Below are positions 44,535 through 52,234 of a stretch of DNA of 64,000 nucleotides, piece after piece (the stretch's first letter is position 1; each line of letters starts with the position of its first letter). Source of the stretch: an uncultured Brevibacillus sp. Lineage in GTDB: Bacteria; Bacillota; Bacilli; Brevibacillales; Brevibacillaceae. The stretch is taken from the NCBI RefSeq assembly GCF_947502445.1, contig NZ_CANMZW010000008.1, positions 124,001 to 188,000 on the forward strand, read 5' to 3'. The position numbers and the translations under genes were made by a program. The notes below the pieces were generated by a model. It saw only the letters and a program-made list of their open reading frames with translations, was not told the origin of the DNA and did no database searches.

Positions 44535-44834
44535 TTATACCACTTCAGCAAAATGCATGGATACAAGTGGACCTGCAAACCCACGCAAATCTTTTCCTGC
44601 TGCGCGGCCTTCTGAAGATGACAACGCTTCGAGCACAGCCTCTTTTGATTCAAAATACATTTCTGCAATCAGATGAAGGTCAGATTCACCCATCGGTGTT
44701 CCGTATACTTTGCTCACTTCCATCTTGATCAAGCCAGGCATTTTTTCTGCCAACGGGCCATGTACTTCGAAGTAATGCTTGTCAAATGCTTCGATATCCT
44801 CAGGCTTGCGATAAATAGCCACCAATTTCACCAT
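44535..44834 (-). CDS. EthD-family small protein
   Basis: 99 residues (from MVKLVAIYRKPED) with the dimeric alpha+beta-barrel EthD signature: FDKHYFEVHGPLAEKMPGL and a C-terminal AGKDLRGFAGPLVSMHFAEVV-like strand region. Characterised relatives act in degradation of ethers or fold polyketide intermediates. First gene of the long paa operon, so it may handle a labile intermediate, but its reaction is unknown. Two adjacent ATG codons (44837, 44834); the second is better spaced from CAGGGA. Confidence 0.8.
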   Translation of the reverse strand: MVKLVAIYRKPEDIEAFDKHYFEVHGPLAEKMPGLIKMEVSKVYGTPMGESDLHLIAEMYFESKEAVLEALSSSEGRAAGKDLRGFAGPLVSMHFAEVV

Positions 44835-44871
44835 CATGATCCCTGCTTTCTTTGCAAAATAGTTAAACATG

Positions 44872-44947
44872 TAACGAGCATTTAATATAACGTTATTTTA
44901 ACGCACGTTTATATTTTTATTATATAAAGCCTTTGAAGCAGGTGCAA
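44872..44947 (-). promoter_or_regulatory. Promoter and PaaX-type operator of the long paa operon
   Basis: Plus-strand half-sites TAACG at 44872, 44888 and 44899 have starts 16 and 11 bases apart, the same template as before paaA and paaX; the expected fourth site (44915) is missing. The minus-strand promoter candidate is TTGCAC (44947-44942), 17 bases, perfect TATAAT (44924-44919). Here the operator sits downstream of the promoter, as a roadblock. Confidence 0.6.
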
Positions 44948-45037
44948 GTATTTTTCAAAAAGCGAGAAAACTCTGTCTCCCTTAGTCCTTTTTATGTGCA
45001 AAGATCGGCACTCAGAATCAGCTAGCAACAAACGCCA

Positions 45038-45073
45038 CAAAAAAAGAGAACAGACGCAATGTCTGTCCTCTTC
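45038..45073 (-). terminator. Rho-independent terminator after ctaF
   Basis: AAGAG-ACAGAC pairs with GTCTGT-CTCTT with one mismatch, followed by a run of T on the minus strand, about 20 bases past the ctaF stop. It separates the oxidase operon from the paa promoter. Confidence 0.88.
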
Positions 45074-45089
45074 TTTATACACCGAGCTT

Positions 45090-45407
45090 CTAGATCCAAA
45101 CCCAGTAAACGAATACGATAACCGCAAGCAGAATTACGAACAATCCTGCAAAGATGCTGATACGTGCAAACTCATGGCCTTTTTGATCCATGTGCATCCA
45201 AACAAATAGCTGAAAGAACGCTTGAACAAATGCCAAGATAACGATGAATGGTACGGTAAATCCTGCCGGAATCACTTCAAACGCTACTGCGATAAACGCC
45301 AGCGCCGTCAAGACGAGAGATCCGATAAAAGCAACTAAGTGTCTCTTTGGACCTTCGTGTTTCACTTTAGGCTTGCGTACCTCTTCATTATGAGCATGTG
45401 CTCCCAT
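45090..45407 (-). CDS. ctaF: Cytochrome c oxidase subunit IV (caa3)
   Basis: 105-residue small membrane subunit with three hydrophobic segments (about 26-45, 50-70, 83-103) and the COX4_pro motif FVQAFFQLFVWMHM. Start at 45407 follows AGGTGGGA by seven bases; the seven upstream codons overlap ctaE and are unlikely to be used. Last gene of ctaCDEF. Confidence 0.92.
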   Translation of the reverse strand: MGAHAHNEEVRKPKVKHEGPKRHLVAFIGSLVLTALAFIAVAFEVIPAGFTVPFIVILAFVQAFFQLFVWMHMDQKGHEFARISIFAGLFVILLAVIVFVYWVWI

Positions 45408-45411
45408 AGAT

Positions 45412-46038
45412 TTATCCCACCTTTCCACCGATCATACCCATGAGATATACCACGGTAAAGATGAATACCCATACTACGTCAATAAAGTGCCAGTACAGGC
45501 TGGCCAGATAGAACTTCGGAGCAGTTACTACCGTCAGACCTTTTTTCACTGCAGAAACCTGCAACAAAATGATCCAGATAATCCCGAAAGCCACGTGACC
45601 TCCGTGGAAGCCAACCAATGTATAGAAGGCAGAACCAAATGCACTTGTTGATATCTTATGTCCTTCGTGCACATAATGTACGAACTCGTAAATCTCCAGT
45701 GCAAGGAAGCCCAGACCGAGCAATACAGTGATCGTCAACCAGAGTTGAATCTTTTTCAGGTCTTTCTTGTGCAGTGCAAGTGTAGCCATAACGCTTGTCA
45801 TCGAGCTGGTAAGCAAGATGAGTGTTGCAGCAGCAACAAGCGGCATGTCAAACAATTGTTGGGACGTAGGTCCGCCATTTGCTTGATCACGAAGTGCGAT
45901 AAATGTTGCAAACAAGGAACCGAAAAGAACAGTCTCCCCACCAAGGAAGAGCCAGAAGCCAAGAACTTTATTCTTGCCTTCAAGGGTGGCTTTTTCCGGT
46001 TCGTCAGGCAATACTGCATTTGCTTGATGTGTAGCCAT
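45412..46038 (-). CDS. ctaE: Cytochrome c oxidase subunit III (caa3)
   Basis: 208 residues, five hydrophobic segments, COX3 family. FWLFLGGETVLFGSLFATF, GFHGGHVAFGI and YWHFIDVVWVFIFTVVYL are conserved. ATG overlaps the ctaD stop by one base (TAATG), giving coupled synthesis with subunit I. Confidence 0.95.
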   Translation of the reverse strand: MATHQANAVLPDEPEKATLEGKNKVLGFWLFLGGETVLFGSLFATFIALRDQANGGPTSQQLFDMPLVAAATLILLTSSMTSVMATLALHKKDLKKIQLWLTITVLLGLGFLALEIYEFVHYVHEGHKISTSAFGSAFYTLVGFHGGHVAFGIIWIILLQVSAVKKGLTVVTAPKFYLASLYWHFIDVVWVFIFTVVYLMGMIGGKVG

Positions 46039-47888
46039 TAAGCCTTAACCCCTTTCTCCTCGATTTCGTCTTCATGAATATGATATCCCGGATCGTCTTT
46101 AATCGAACGTGCAAACATACAAGCGAATGTGATGAGCATCCCGATTGCGACGACTACGTAAACGTGGTACATGAAACCGTAACCTGCAATGAACAGACCA
46201 AGAGACATCAGGAATGGCAGGAACGATGGCGATGGCATATGAATGTCACCAAGCGGTTCAGCAGGTGTCATGCCTTTGTTGCCAGCCATTTTTTCGATCC
46301 ACAATGCATCCAAACCACGAACGAGCGGAGTTTGTGCAAAGTTGTACTCTGGAGGTGGCGATGGAATTGACCATTCCAGTGTACGTCCATCCCACGGGTC
46401 AGCAGGAGCACGCTTGGAGCTTTTTGCTGCTACCGCACAGTTCACGAGGAACAGGATGGTACCGATCGTCATACCGAAAGCACCGATCGTACTAATAAAG
46501 TTACCAACATCCAGGTCTTGATCCTTGAGGTAAGTGAAGACGCGGCGTGGCATCCCCATCAGACCCAGGAAATGCTGAGGGAAGAAGGTCAGGTGGAAAC
46601 CGATAAAGAAAGTCCAGAAGTTCCATTTCCCGAGCGTTTCATTCAGCATTTTACCGAACATCTTCGGCCACCAGTAGTACAGACCTGCGAAAAGACCGAA
46701 TACAAGACCACCAACGATTACGTAGTGGAAGTGGGCTACTACGAAGTAGCTGTCATGGTATTGGTAGTCAGCCGCTGGAATCGCGAGCATAACCCCTGTC
46801 ATACCACCAATGGTAAAGGTAGGAATGAATCCTACTGCGAATAGATTTGCTGTTGTGAAACGAATTTGACCGCCCCACATGGTCAACAGCCAGTTAAAGA
46901 TTTTGATACCAGTAGGTACCGCAATCAACATCGTAGCGAGACCGAAAAGCGTGTTGGCGATAGCACCCAGACCTGTTGTGAACATATGGTGAGCCCACAC
47001 CATGAAGCCCAGGAAGCCGATCAGCGCAGTAGCGAATACCATGGAGCTGTAACCGAACAGACGCTTTCTTGCAAATGTAGAAACGATTTCAGAGATAACA
47101 CCGAAAGCTGGGAGAATCAGGATATATACTTCGGGGTGACCGAAGATCCAGAACAAGTGCTCCCAAATGACAACGTTACCACCCGCATCTGGGTTGAAGA
47201 AGTTACCGCCAAACAGACGGTCAAACATCAACAGGACCAGACCGACGGTGATCGCCGGGAATGCGAACAGGATCAAACCAGACGTGATAAACGCGGACCA
47301 GGTAAACATTGGCATACGCATAAATGTCATACCTGGAGCACGCATGTTGATGATGGTAACCAGGAAGTTAATACCACCAATCAGCGTACCGATACCCGCG
47401 ATTTGCAGACCCAATACGTAGAAATCTACGCCACGGCCGCTATATTGATTCAAAGCCAAAGTCGTGTATGACGTCCAACCAGCATCAGGCGCTCCGCCCA
47501 AGAACCAGCTAGTATTCAGCAGCACTCCACCGAAGAAAAAGAGCCAGAATCCGAGTGAGTTAACAAATGGGAATGCTACGTCGCGTGCACCGATTTGAAG
47601 CGGAACAACAGCGTTCATCAGAGCAAAGATGACAGGCATCGCTGCCAAGAAAATCATTGTTGTACCGTGCATGGTGATCATTTCGTTAAACGTCTTGGCA
47701 CCAATGACAGAAGACTCTGGGTACATCAATTGCAAACGAATCAGCATGGCTTCGAAGCCACCAGCCAGGAAGAAAATACCGCCAGCAATCAAGTACAGGA
47801 TCGCGATCTTCTTATGGTCCACTGTCGTGAGCCAATCCCACAGCCCTGAGCGATTTGGTGCGGGTGCGTGAGAAGCATGTGCAGACAC
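46038..47888 (-). CDS. ctaD: Cytochrome c oxidase subunit I (caa3)
   Basis: Catalytic heme a/a3-CuB subunit, 616 residues, 12 core helices plus extra C-terminal segments. Heme and copper ligands are visible: MHGTTMIF (low-spin heme His), FGHPEVYILILP (CuB His and cross-linked Tyr), AHHMFTTG (CuB His pair) and VVAHFHYVI (heme a3 and a His). GTG start at 47888, with AAAAGGAGG six bases upstream. Pumps protons while reducing oxygen. Confidence 0.97.
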   Translation of the reverse strand: MSAHASHAPAPNRSGLWDWLTTVDHKKIAILYLIAGGIFFLAGGFEAMLIRLQLMYPESSVIGAKTFNEMITMHGTTMIFLAAMPVIFALMNAVVPLQIGARDVAFPFVNSLGFWLFFFGGVLLNTSWFLGGAPDAGWTSYTTLALNQYSGRGVDFYVLGLQIAGIGTLIGGINFLVTIINMRAPGMTFMRMPMFTWSAFITSGLILFAFPAITVGLVLLMFDRLFGGNFFNPDAGGNVVIWEHLFWIFGHPEVYILILPAFGVISEIVSTFARKRLFGYSSMVFATALIGFLGFMVWAHHMFTTGLGAIANTLFGLATMLIAVPTGIKIFNWLLTMWGGQIRFTTANLFAVGFIPTFTIGGMTGVMLAIPAADYQYHDSYFVVAHFHYVIVGGLVFGLFAGLYYWWPKMFGKMLNETLGKWNFWTFFIGFHLTFFPQHFLGLMGMPRRVFTYLKDQDLDVGNFISTIGAFGMTIGTILFLVNCAVAAKSSKRAPADPWDGRTLEWSIPSPPPEYNFAQTPLVRGLDALWIEKMAGNKGMTPAEPLGDIHMPSPSFLPFLMSLGLFIAGYGFMYHVYVVVAIGMLITFACMFARSIKDDPGYHIHEDEIEEKGVKA

Positions 47889-47947
47889 AGGTTTACCTCC
47901 TTTTAAGCGTCACTGCCTATGACGATTGTAAATCACTAACGTAGTAG

Positions 47948-48967
47948 TTACTTCACGCTGAGGGTAGACATGTAGTCAACCAGCGCTTTCACTTGGGCAT
48001 CATCAAGGTTCAGGTTAGGCATGTTATTGCCCGGCTTCACCTTTTGTGGATCCTTCAGCCACTCAGCAACGTTTTCAGGTGTATGCGCAAGAATACCTGC
48101 TACACGCTCACGATCTGCAAAGTTAGTCAGATTAGGTCCCATTTTGCCGCCTTTACCGGCAATCGCATGACAGCCCAGACAGCTCTTATTGAAGATTTCT
48201 TGTCCTTGTGCTGCACTTGCAGCAGTAGCGGCTACTGGTTCTGCGGACTGAACGCCCTTCATACCAGCTGCCCACTTGTCAAAATCAGCTTGCTCCACTA
48301 CTTCTACCTTGAAGTCCATCAAGGCATGGGACGCTCCACAGAGCTCCGCGCATTTTCCATAGTAAATGCCTGCTTTGTCTGCTTGCAGCCAAATTTTGTT
48401 TTCTTGTCCTGGGTTCGTATCGATTTTACCGCCCAGTGCAGGAATCCAGAATGCGTGCATTACGTCAGCAGAGGTCACATTGAATTGAACCTTTTTGCCA
48501 ACTGGGAGTACGAGGTCTTGTGCAGTGGAAACGCCAAGCTCTGGATACTCAAATTCCCACCAGAATTGGTGAGCAGTAACCGTAACTTGTACGGCTTCCT
48601 CTTTTGAGTACACCTTACCAAGTGCAAAACCAGTCGTAACGGTTGGAATTGCCATGATAATCAGGAGCAGGAAAGGAATTACAGTCCAAAGAATTTCAAG
48701 TGCATGATTGCCTTCTACCTGTTTGGGAATACCTTGTTGTCCTGGACGCTTACGGTAACGGATAAGGACGTACGTAAAGATCAGCATTACGACAACAAAG
48801 ACACCGATCATGATTGCGGAGGACAGCTTCATCAAGTCATACTGCATTGCTGCAACCGGACCCGAAGGCTTGAGCGCGGAGAGCTCATCTTTGCCACAAC
48901 CGGTTAAGACAAGTGCCAGCAAACCAAACAGAGAAAGCTGACGCCAAAACTGTTGCCAACCCTTCAT
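47948..48967 (-). CDS. ctaC: Cytochrome c oxidase subunit II with fused cytochrome c (caa3)
   Basis: 339-residue lipoprotein: signal with lipobox VLTGC (Cys at about 24) and two membrane helices (about 50-70, 90-112). The CuA domain has HQFWWEFEYP, ...MHAFWIP and CAELCGASHALM. The C-terminal cytochrome c domain has CLGCH and a methionine ligand near GNNMPNL. The fused heme c defines it as caa3. First gene of ctaCDEF, with a divergent SDR gene upstream. Confidence 0.97.
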   Translation of the reverse strand: MKGWQQFWRQLSLFGLLALVLTGCGKDELSALKPSGPVAAMQYDLMKLSSAIMIGVFVVVMLIFTYVLIRYRKRPGQQGIPKQVEGNHALEILWTVIPFLLLIIMAIPTVTTGFALGKVYSKEEAVQVTVTAHQFWWEFEYPELGVSTAQDLVLPVGKKVQFNVTSADVMHAFWIPALGGKIDTNPGQENKIWLQADKAGIYYGKCAELCGASHALMDFKVEVVEQADFDKWAAGMKGVQSAEPVAATAASAAQGQEIFNKSCLGCHAIAGKGGKMGPNLTNFADRERVAGILAHTPENVAEWLKDPQKVKPGNNMPNLNLDDAQVKALVDYMSTLSVK

Positions 48968-49207
48968 ACCAATGAACCCCTCTTTCTTCGTGTTGGTAAC
49001 GTTCTAGCCACGCTAGCAACTAGAAGTTGTATACCCTTTCATGATGACCGTGAATGGCTATCTTTTACTTTCCCCAACTATAATACCCAATCAGGAAAAG
49101 TATTAGCAGTCATTCCAAAAACAAATAGAATAGGAATAGGTATACACTTCTGCCCTTGCGTGGTAACCATATTAAGTATACATAAATTTTCCTTAATCTA
49201 AAGTCTA

Positions 49208-49251
49208 TTTGTTATCATTTTGTTAACAAATTTATGAACAAATTTGTGAAT
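49208..49251. promoter_or_regulatory. Tandem ResD-like sites between ctaC and the SDR gene
   Basis: Within the 330-base intergenic region, plus-strand copies TTTGTTATC (49208), TTTGTTAAC (49219), TTTATGAAC (49231) and TTTGTGAAT (49243) recur every 11-12 bases. The last is identical to the TTTGTGAAT consensus described for B. subtilis ResD, which controls cta genes. The array lies about 50 bases before the SDR start and 240 bases before ctaC. The rest of the gap holds ctaC promoter sequence (an extended -10, TGCTAATACT, at about 49107-49098) and no gene. Confidence 0.4.
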
Positions 49252-49297
49252 TTTCCTGAGAAATGCGACCAAAACAGGAATCATTAAGGAGAAAAAC

Positions 49298-50158
49298 ATG
49301 CAAAAAAGGCCTGTAGCAGTAGTCACAGGTGCCTCTAGCGGCTTTGGAATGCTCACTTCGGTGGCTTTAGCAGAGGCAGGTTACAAGGTAATTTCCGCCA
49401 TGCGCAACCTAGAGCTGCGAGACCCTCTTGACAAACTTGCAATGACAAAAAATGTATCAGATTTTATCGAAGTCATTCCTTTGGATGTCACTTCTGAAGA
49501 GCAAATTGCATCAGCAGTATCTACCATCATTGCTACCCACCGCCAAATTGATCTTTTGGTCAACAACGCGGGTTATGCTTGTGGTGGATTTGTAGAAGAG
49601 CTCTCCGCTGAGCAGTGGCGCAAACAGTTTGATGTCAACGTGTTCGGCGTTATCGATGTGACCCGAGCAGTCCTCCCCTACATGCGAGAGCGACAAAACG
49701 GCACCATCATCAACCTGAGCAGTATCAGCGGGCGCTTCGGTTTTCCCGGACTCGCTCCCTATGCGGCTTCCAAGCATGCGATTGAGGGTTTCAGTGAATC
49801 ACTTCGCCTGGAGATGCTCCCCTATAACGTCCATGTTGTGCTCATTGAGCCTGGCTCCTATCGGACATCCATATGGGATAAAGGGATTCGGGAAACGACA
49901 GTTAATCCTCTTTCCCCTTACGCTGCGCAAACCAAACAGATGATTACTTACGTCAAGAAAATCAAGCAGCAGGCGCCCGATCCAGCTGAAGTGGTTTCTC
50001 TTATTGTTCGTGCCGCTACCACACCAAGGCCCCGACTGCGTTATCCAGTGGGACGTGGAGTTGGCCTTACCCTACTCGCTAAAAGCCTGCTCCCGTGGAA
50101 ATGGATCGAATATTTTGTGAGGACCAAAGGAATTTCTCCTGGCTCTGATTCAGACTAA
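49298..50158 (+). CDS. Short-chain dehydrogenase/reductase
   Basis: Classical SDR, 286 residues. Cofactor loop TGASSGFG at 10-17, NNAGYACGG, catalytic Ser in LSSISGRFG, and YAASKHA with Tyr and Lys. The C-terminal 60 residues (PRLRYPVGRGVGLTLLAKSLLP) resemble the retinol/steroid-dehydrogenase-like branch that acts on lipophilic alcohols. AAGGAG is six bases before the ATG. Substrate unknown. Divergent from ctaC and next to the ResD-like sites. Confidence 0.9.
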   Translation: MQKRPVAVVTGASSGFGMLTSVALAEAGYKVISAMRNLELRDPLDKLAMTKNVSDFIEVIPLDVTSEEQIASAVSTIIATHRQIDLLVNNAGYACGGFVEELSAEQWRKQFDVNVFGVIDVTRAVLPYMRERQNGTIINLSSISGRFGFPGLAPYAASKHAIEGFSESLRLEMLPYNVHVVLIEPGSYRTSIWDKGIRETTVNPLSPYAAQTKQMITYVKKIKQQAPDPAEVVSLIVRAATTPRPRLRYPVGRGVGLTLLAKSLLPWKWIEYFVRTKGISPGSDSD

Positions 50159-50167
50159 AGAAGAAAA

Positions 50168-50219
50168 GAAAAAGGGTATCCGCCGAAAGCTGTTCTTCTC
50201 CTTCGGTAGACCCCTTTTG
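50168..50219. terminator. Terminator after the SDR gene
   Basis: AAAAGGGT..C.GCCGAA pairs with TTCGG..GACCCCTTTT in an imperfect stem with T on the plus side and, by the A run, T on the minus side too. It lies between the convergent SDR and DUF2512 genes. Confidence 0.7.
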
Positions 50220-50234
50220 TCCTAGGTGATCTTG

Positions 50235-50585
50235 TTATTCTTTTACGGTTCTGCCTGTGCGTAGCAACCACGTATGCTGCAAATACTCACTCACCCCAAA
50301 AAATATGGCAACAAAGCCTGCACCCATCGCGGTAATTTGAGCGGTCGGCAAAACAACAATACTTCCATAAACAATGAGAAAGCCAATAATAAAATCAATA
50401 GCTGTCGTTATCCACAAGCTCCCTGGCGCAAGAATGGCCCACTCCAGAAAAGTACCCGCCAACGCCAGAACAAAGCCTACGCCGACAGACTGATACAGGT
50501 TGACGTAGTTCACTTCTCGAAACAGTGCATCTGCTACAACGACTAACACTGGACTTACAAGCAGCTTTACCAATAGACCGTCCAC
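50235..50585 (-). CDS. DUF2512 membrane protein (YndM-like)
   Basis: 116-residue protein with four hydrophobic segments (about 5-22, 30-52, 57-77, 82-102) and the YndM/DUF2512 family pattern. Function unknown; the family is common in spore formers. GTG start at 50585 behind AAAGGAG. A nearer ATG at 50592 is in another frame and gives an Arg/Ser-rich nonsense product. Confidence 0.8.
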   Translation of the reverse strand: MDGLLVKLLVSPVLVVVADALFREVNYVNLYQSVGVGFVLALAGTFLEWAILAPGSLWITTAIDFIIGFLIVYGSIVVLPTAQITAMGAGFVAIFFGVSEYLQHTWLLRTGRTVKE

Positions 50586-50682
50586 GTTCCATTGTCTCCT
50601 TTATTTGGGGGTGGTCTCAGTATGCCCTTGTTTGGCTACACCATGCTTTTTTGACAGAACCGTGGTTGCTCGAGTACCGCAA

Positions 50683-50706
50683 AAAAACCACCCTCAGGTG
50701 GTTTTT
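50683..50706. terminator. Rho-independent terminator, bidirectional
   Basis: AAAAACCACC and GGTGGTTTTT form a perfect 10-pair stem with loop CTCA. It lies ten bases past the stop of the SurA_N protein gene (minus strand). Confidence 0.88.
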
Positions 50707-50716
50707 GTTTGTGCAT

Positions 50717-51352
50717 CTAGCCTTGTGCTGGCGCCTTCGTGGCTTTGTCCTCAAATGCTGGGTCGAGCCATTCGACTTTATGATTAGCCTGAATGGAATT
50801 TAGCCATTGGTTGTAATTTTCTCCCCGATTACGATCGACGAGAGCTGCTTTTATCTGCTCCTTCACTTTGTCCAATTCAGGAGCAGGCGAGCCCATACTC
50901 GCTTTATTCTCTTCGTAATATTGTTTGATTTGCTCTTCAGTTACCGGGAAGGCCTTGTCCAACAATTTATCACGGGTCATAAGAACACTCAGCTTCTCAC
51001 GCAGCTTTTGTTCATTCATCCCCATGTTTTTCAAGTAATCCTGAAAGGCTTGCTCAGAGCCGATCTGTTGTTTGATGGAATCAATTTCTTTATCCATCTC
51101 TTCTGGTGCTACCGTTATATTTTGCAGCTTGGCCTCCTGCTTGATTAAAGCCTGGGCAACAAGCTCCTGGATCATCTGTTTTCCGTACATGCTTTTCATT
51201 TCATCATATAGCTGATATTGAGTAATCGAGGTATCGCCTGCTTTTACTAAAGCGGGGTCTTTGTCCTTCTCTCCTGCCTGGTAAACTCCCAATACAGCAA
51301 GTCCTGTCAACAGGATGGCAGCCGAGAGTATAGAAACATCGAACTTCTTCAC
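50717..51352 (-). CDS. SurA_N/PrsA-like foldase fragment-type protein, membrane-anchored
   Basis: 211 residues. N-terminal signal anchor (SILSAAILLTGLAVLGVY, about 7-24), then VKAGDTSITQYQLYDEMKS and MTRDKLLDKAFPVTEEQIKQYYEEN, the layout of SurA_N/PrsA chaperone domains. The peptidyl-prolyl isomerase (rotamase) domain between the two helical arms of PrsA is missing, so it would be a chaperone rather than an isomerase. No lipobox Cys. GTG start at 51352, eight bases after GAGAGG; the frame is open 30 codons further but without a ribosome site. Probably helps secreted proteins fold. Confidence 0.75.
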   Translation of the reverse strand: MKKFDVSILSAAILLTGLAVLGVYQAGEKDKDPALVKAGDTSITQYQLYDEMKSMYGKQMIQELVAQALIKQEAKLQNITVAPEEMDKEIDSIKQQIGSEQAFQDYLKNMGMNEQKLREKLSVLMTRDKLLDKAFPVTEEQIKQYYEENKASMGSPAPELDKVKEQIKAALVDRNRGENYNQWLNSIQANHKVEWLDPAFEDKATKAPAQG

Positions 51353-51460
51353 TAGGTTAGCCTCTCTTTCAATGATCTGCCCCCAAGTATAGACAGGAGT
51401 TGCGGTAGAAAGATGGAATCGCTTTACACATCTTTTCCACAATTATGACGGAATTATTCT

Positions 51461-51880
51461 CTAGACAAAGAATCTCGCAAAAAAAGAAGTAAGAACGAAG
51501 GCAAGAACGGGTCCCAATATCGCCCATATTTGTAAAAACCGCTCTTGCTTTCTGCTTTTTTCTCCCTCAAGCAATTGTGCGAAATTTTCCTGGTACGATT
51601 TGTCCTTGGAGAGTAGCTGCTTAATGATCTCTTTTTCTTGATCTGTATTCTCTGACTTGAACTCTAACTCTGTCTGCAATTTGGTTATCGCCTGTAATAA
51701 ATCTGCACGTACTTCTTCCATACGCTCTAATCGATGCTCAATTCGCTCTAGCCATTTGGTAGCTACGATCATTTGTCCCTCAAGCTGATCTATACGTTCC
51801 TCGAATTTGTCTAATCGCTGATAGATACGCTGTACTTGTTTGTCTACTTCGTTTGCTTTGTCATTTTGCTCCGACGACAT
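51461..51880 (-). CDS. Coiled-coil protein with C-terminal membrane anchor
   Basis: 139 residues, no family recognised. Residues about 10-115 are a highly charged heptad-patterned coiled coil (IYQRLDKFEERIDQLEGQM, WLERIEHRLERMEEV). The last 20 residues (IWAILGPVLAFVLTSFFARF) form one transmembrane helix, so it is a tail-anchored type with the coil in the cytoplasm. GGAGGAGGTGA lies just before the ATG at 51880. Small proteins of this kind sometimes act as phage-like holin or division scaffolds, but nothing here shows that. Confidence 0.7.
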   Translation of the reverse strand: MSSEQNDKANEVDKQVQRIYQRLDKFEERIDQLEGQMIVATKWLERIEHRLERMEEVRADLLQAITKLQTELEFKSENTDQEKEIIKQLLSKDKSYQENFAQLLEGEKSRKQERFLQIWAILGPVLAFVLTSFFARFFV

Positions 51881-51889
51881 GGGATTCAC

Positions 51890-52234
51890 CTCCTCCGTTC
51901 TACTTACTTCTTGTTTATGTAAAGGAGGAATCCATTGCTTGTACTGATATCCCTCTTTGTCCTATCCCCTGATAAAAACGGGCAATATCCGTCGTGTTTT
52001 TTCTATAAATACTTAACGAAATCGTCCAATCAGGCTATTTCCCCAGTCTAGATTCATTCCGCTTAAAAATGGACAAATAGTACATGTCATCTGCTTATAC
52101 CTTGTCTGAAAGACAGACATACATTGGATTAGCAAGTTACGGGAGGTGACTCTATCTTTCGTGTAAAACAAAACACGAACAATCGAACAAATGCACAGTT
52201 CAAAACGATCCGGTATCACGATTAGGTTTGAATC
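51890..52234. other. 345-base gap before the coat gene
   Basis: Contains a plus-strand AAAGGAGGAA (51921-51930) followed six bases on by a TTG that opens a 38-codon frame (51935-52051; see findings). A second ribosome-site-like GGGAGGTGA at about 52140-52148 has no start codon at usable distance. No promoter was clear enough to call. Confidence 0.4.

Noticed and set aside
46866-47471. Plus-strand open frame of 201 codons opposite ctaD
   Set aside because: Antisense of the most conserved part of subunit I; its Asp/Gln/Arg-rich composition is an artefact of the hydrophobic sense strand.
52140-52148. GGGAGGTGA as a ribosome site for another small frame
   Set aside because: No ATG, GTG or TTG with a usable frame lies 4-12 bases downstream.
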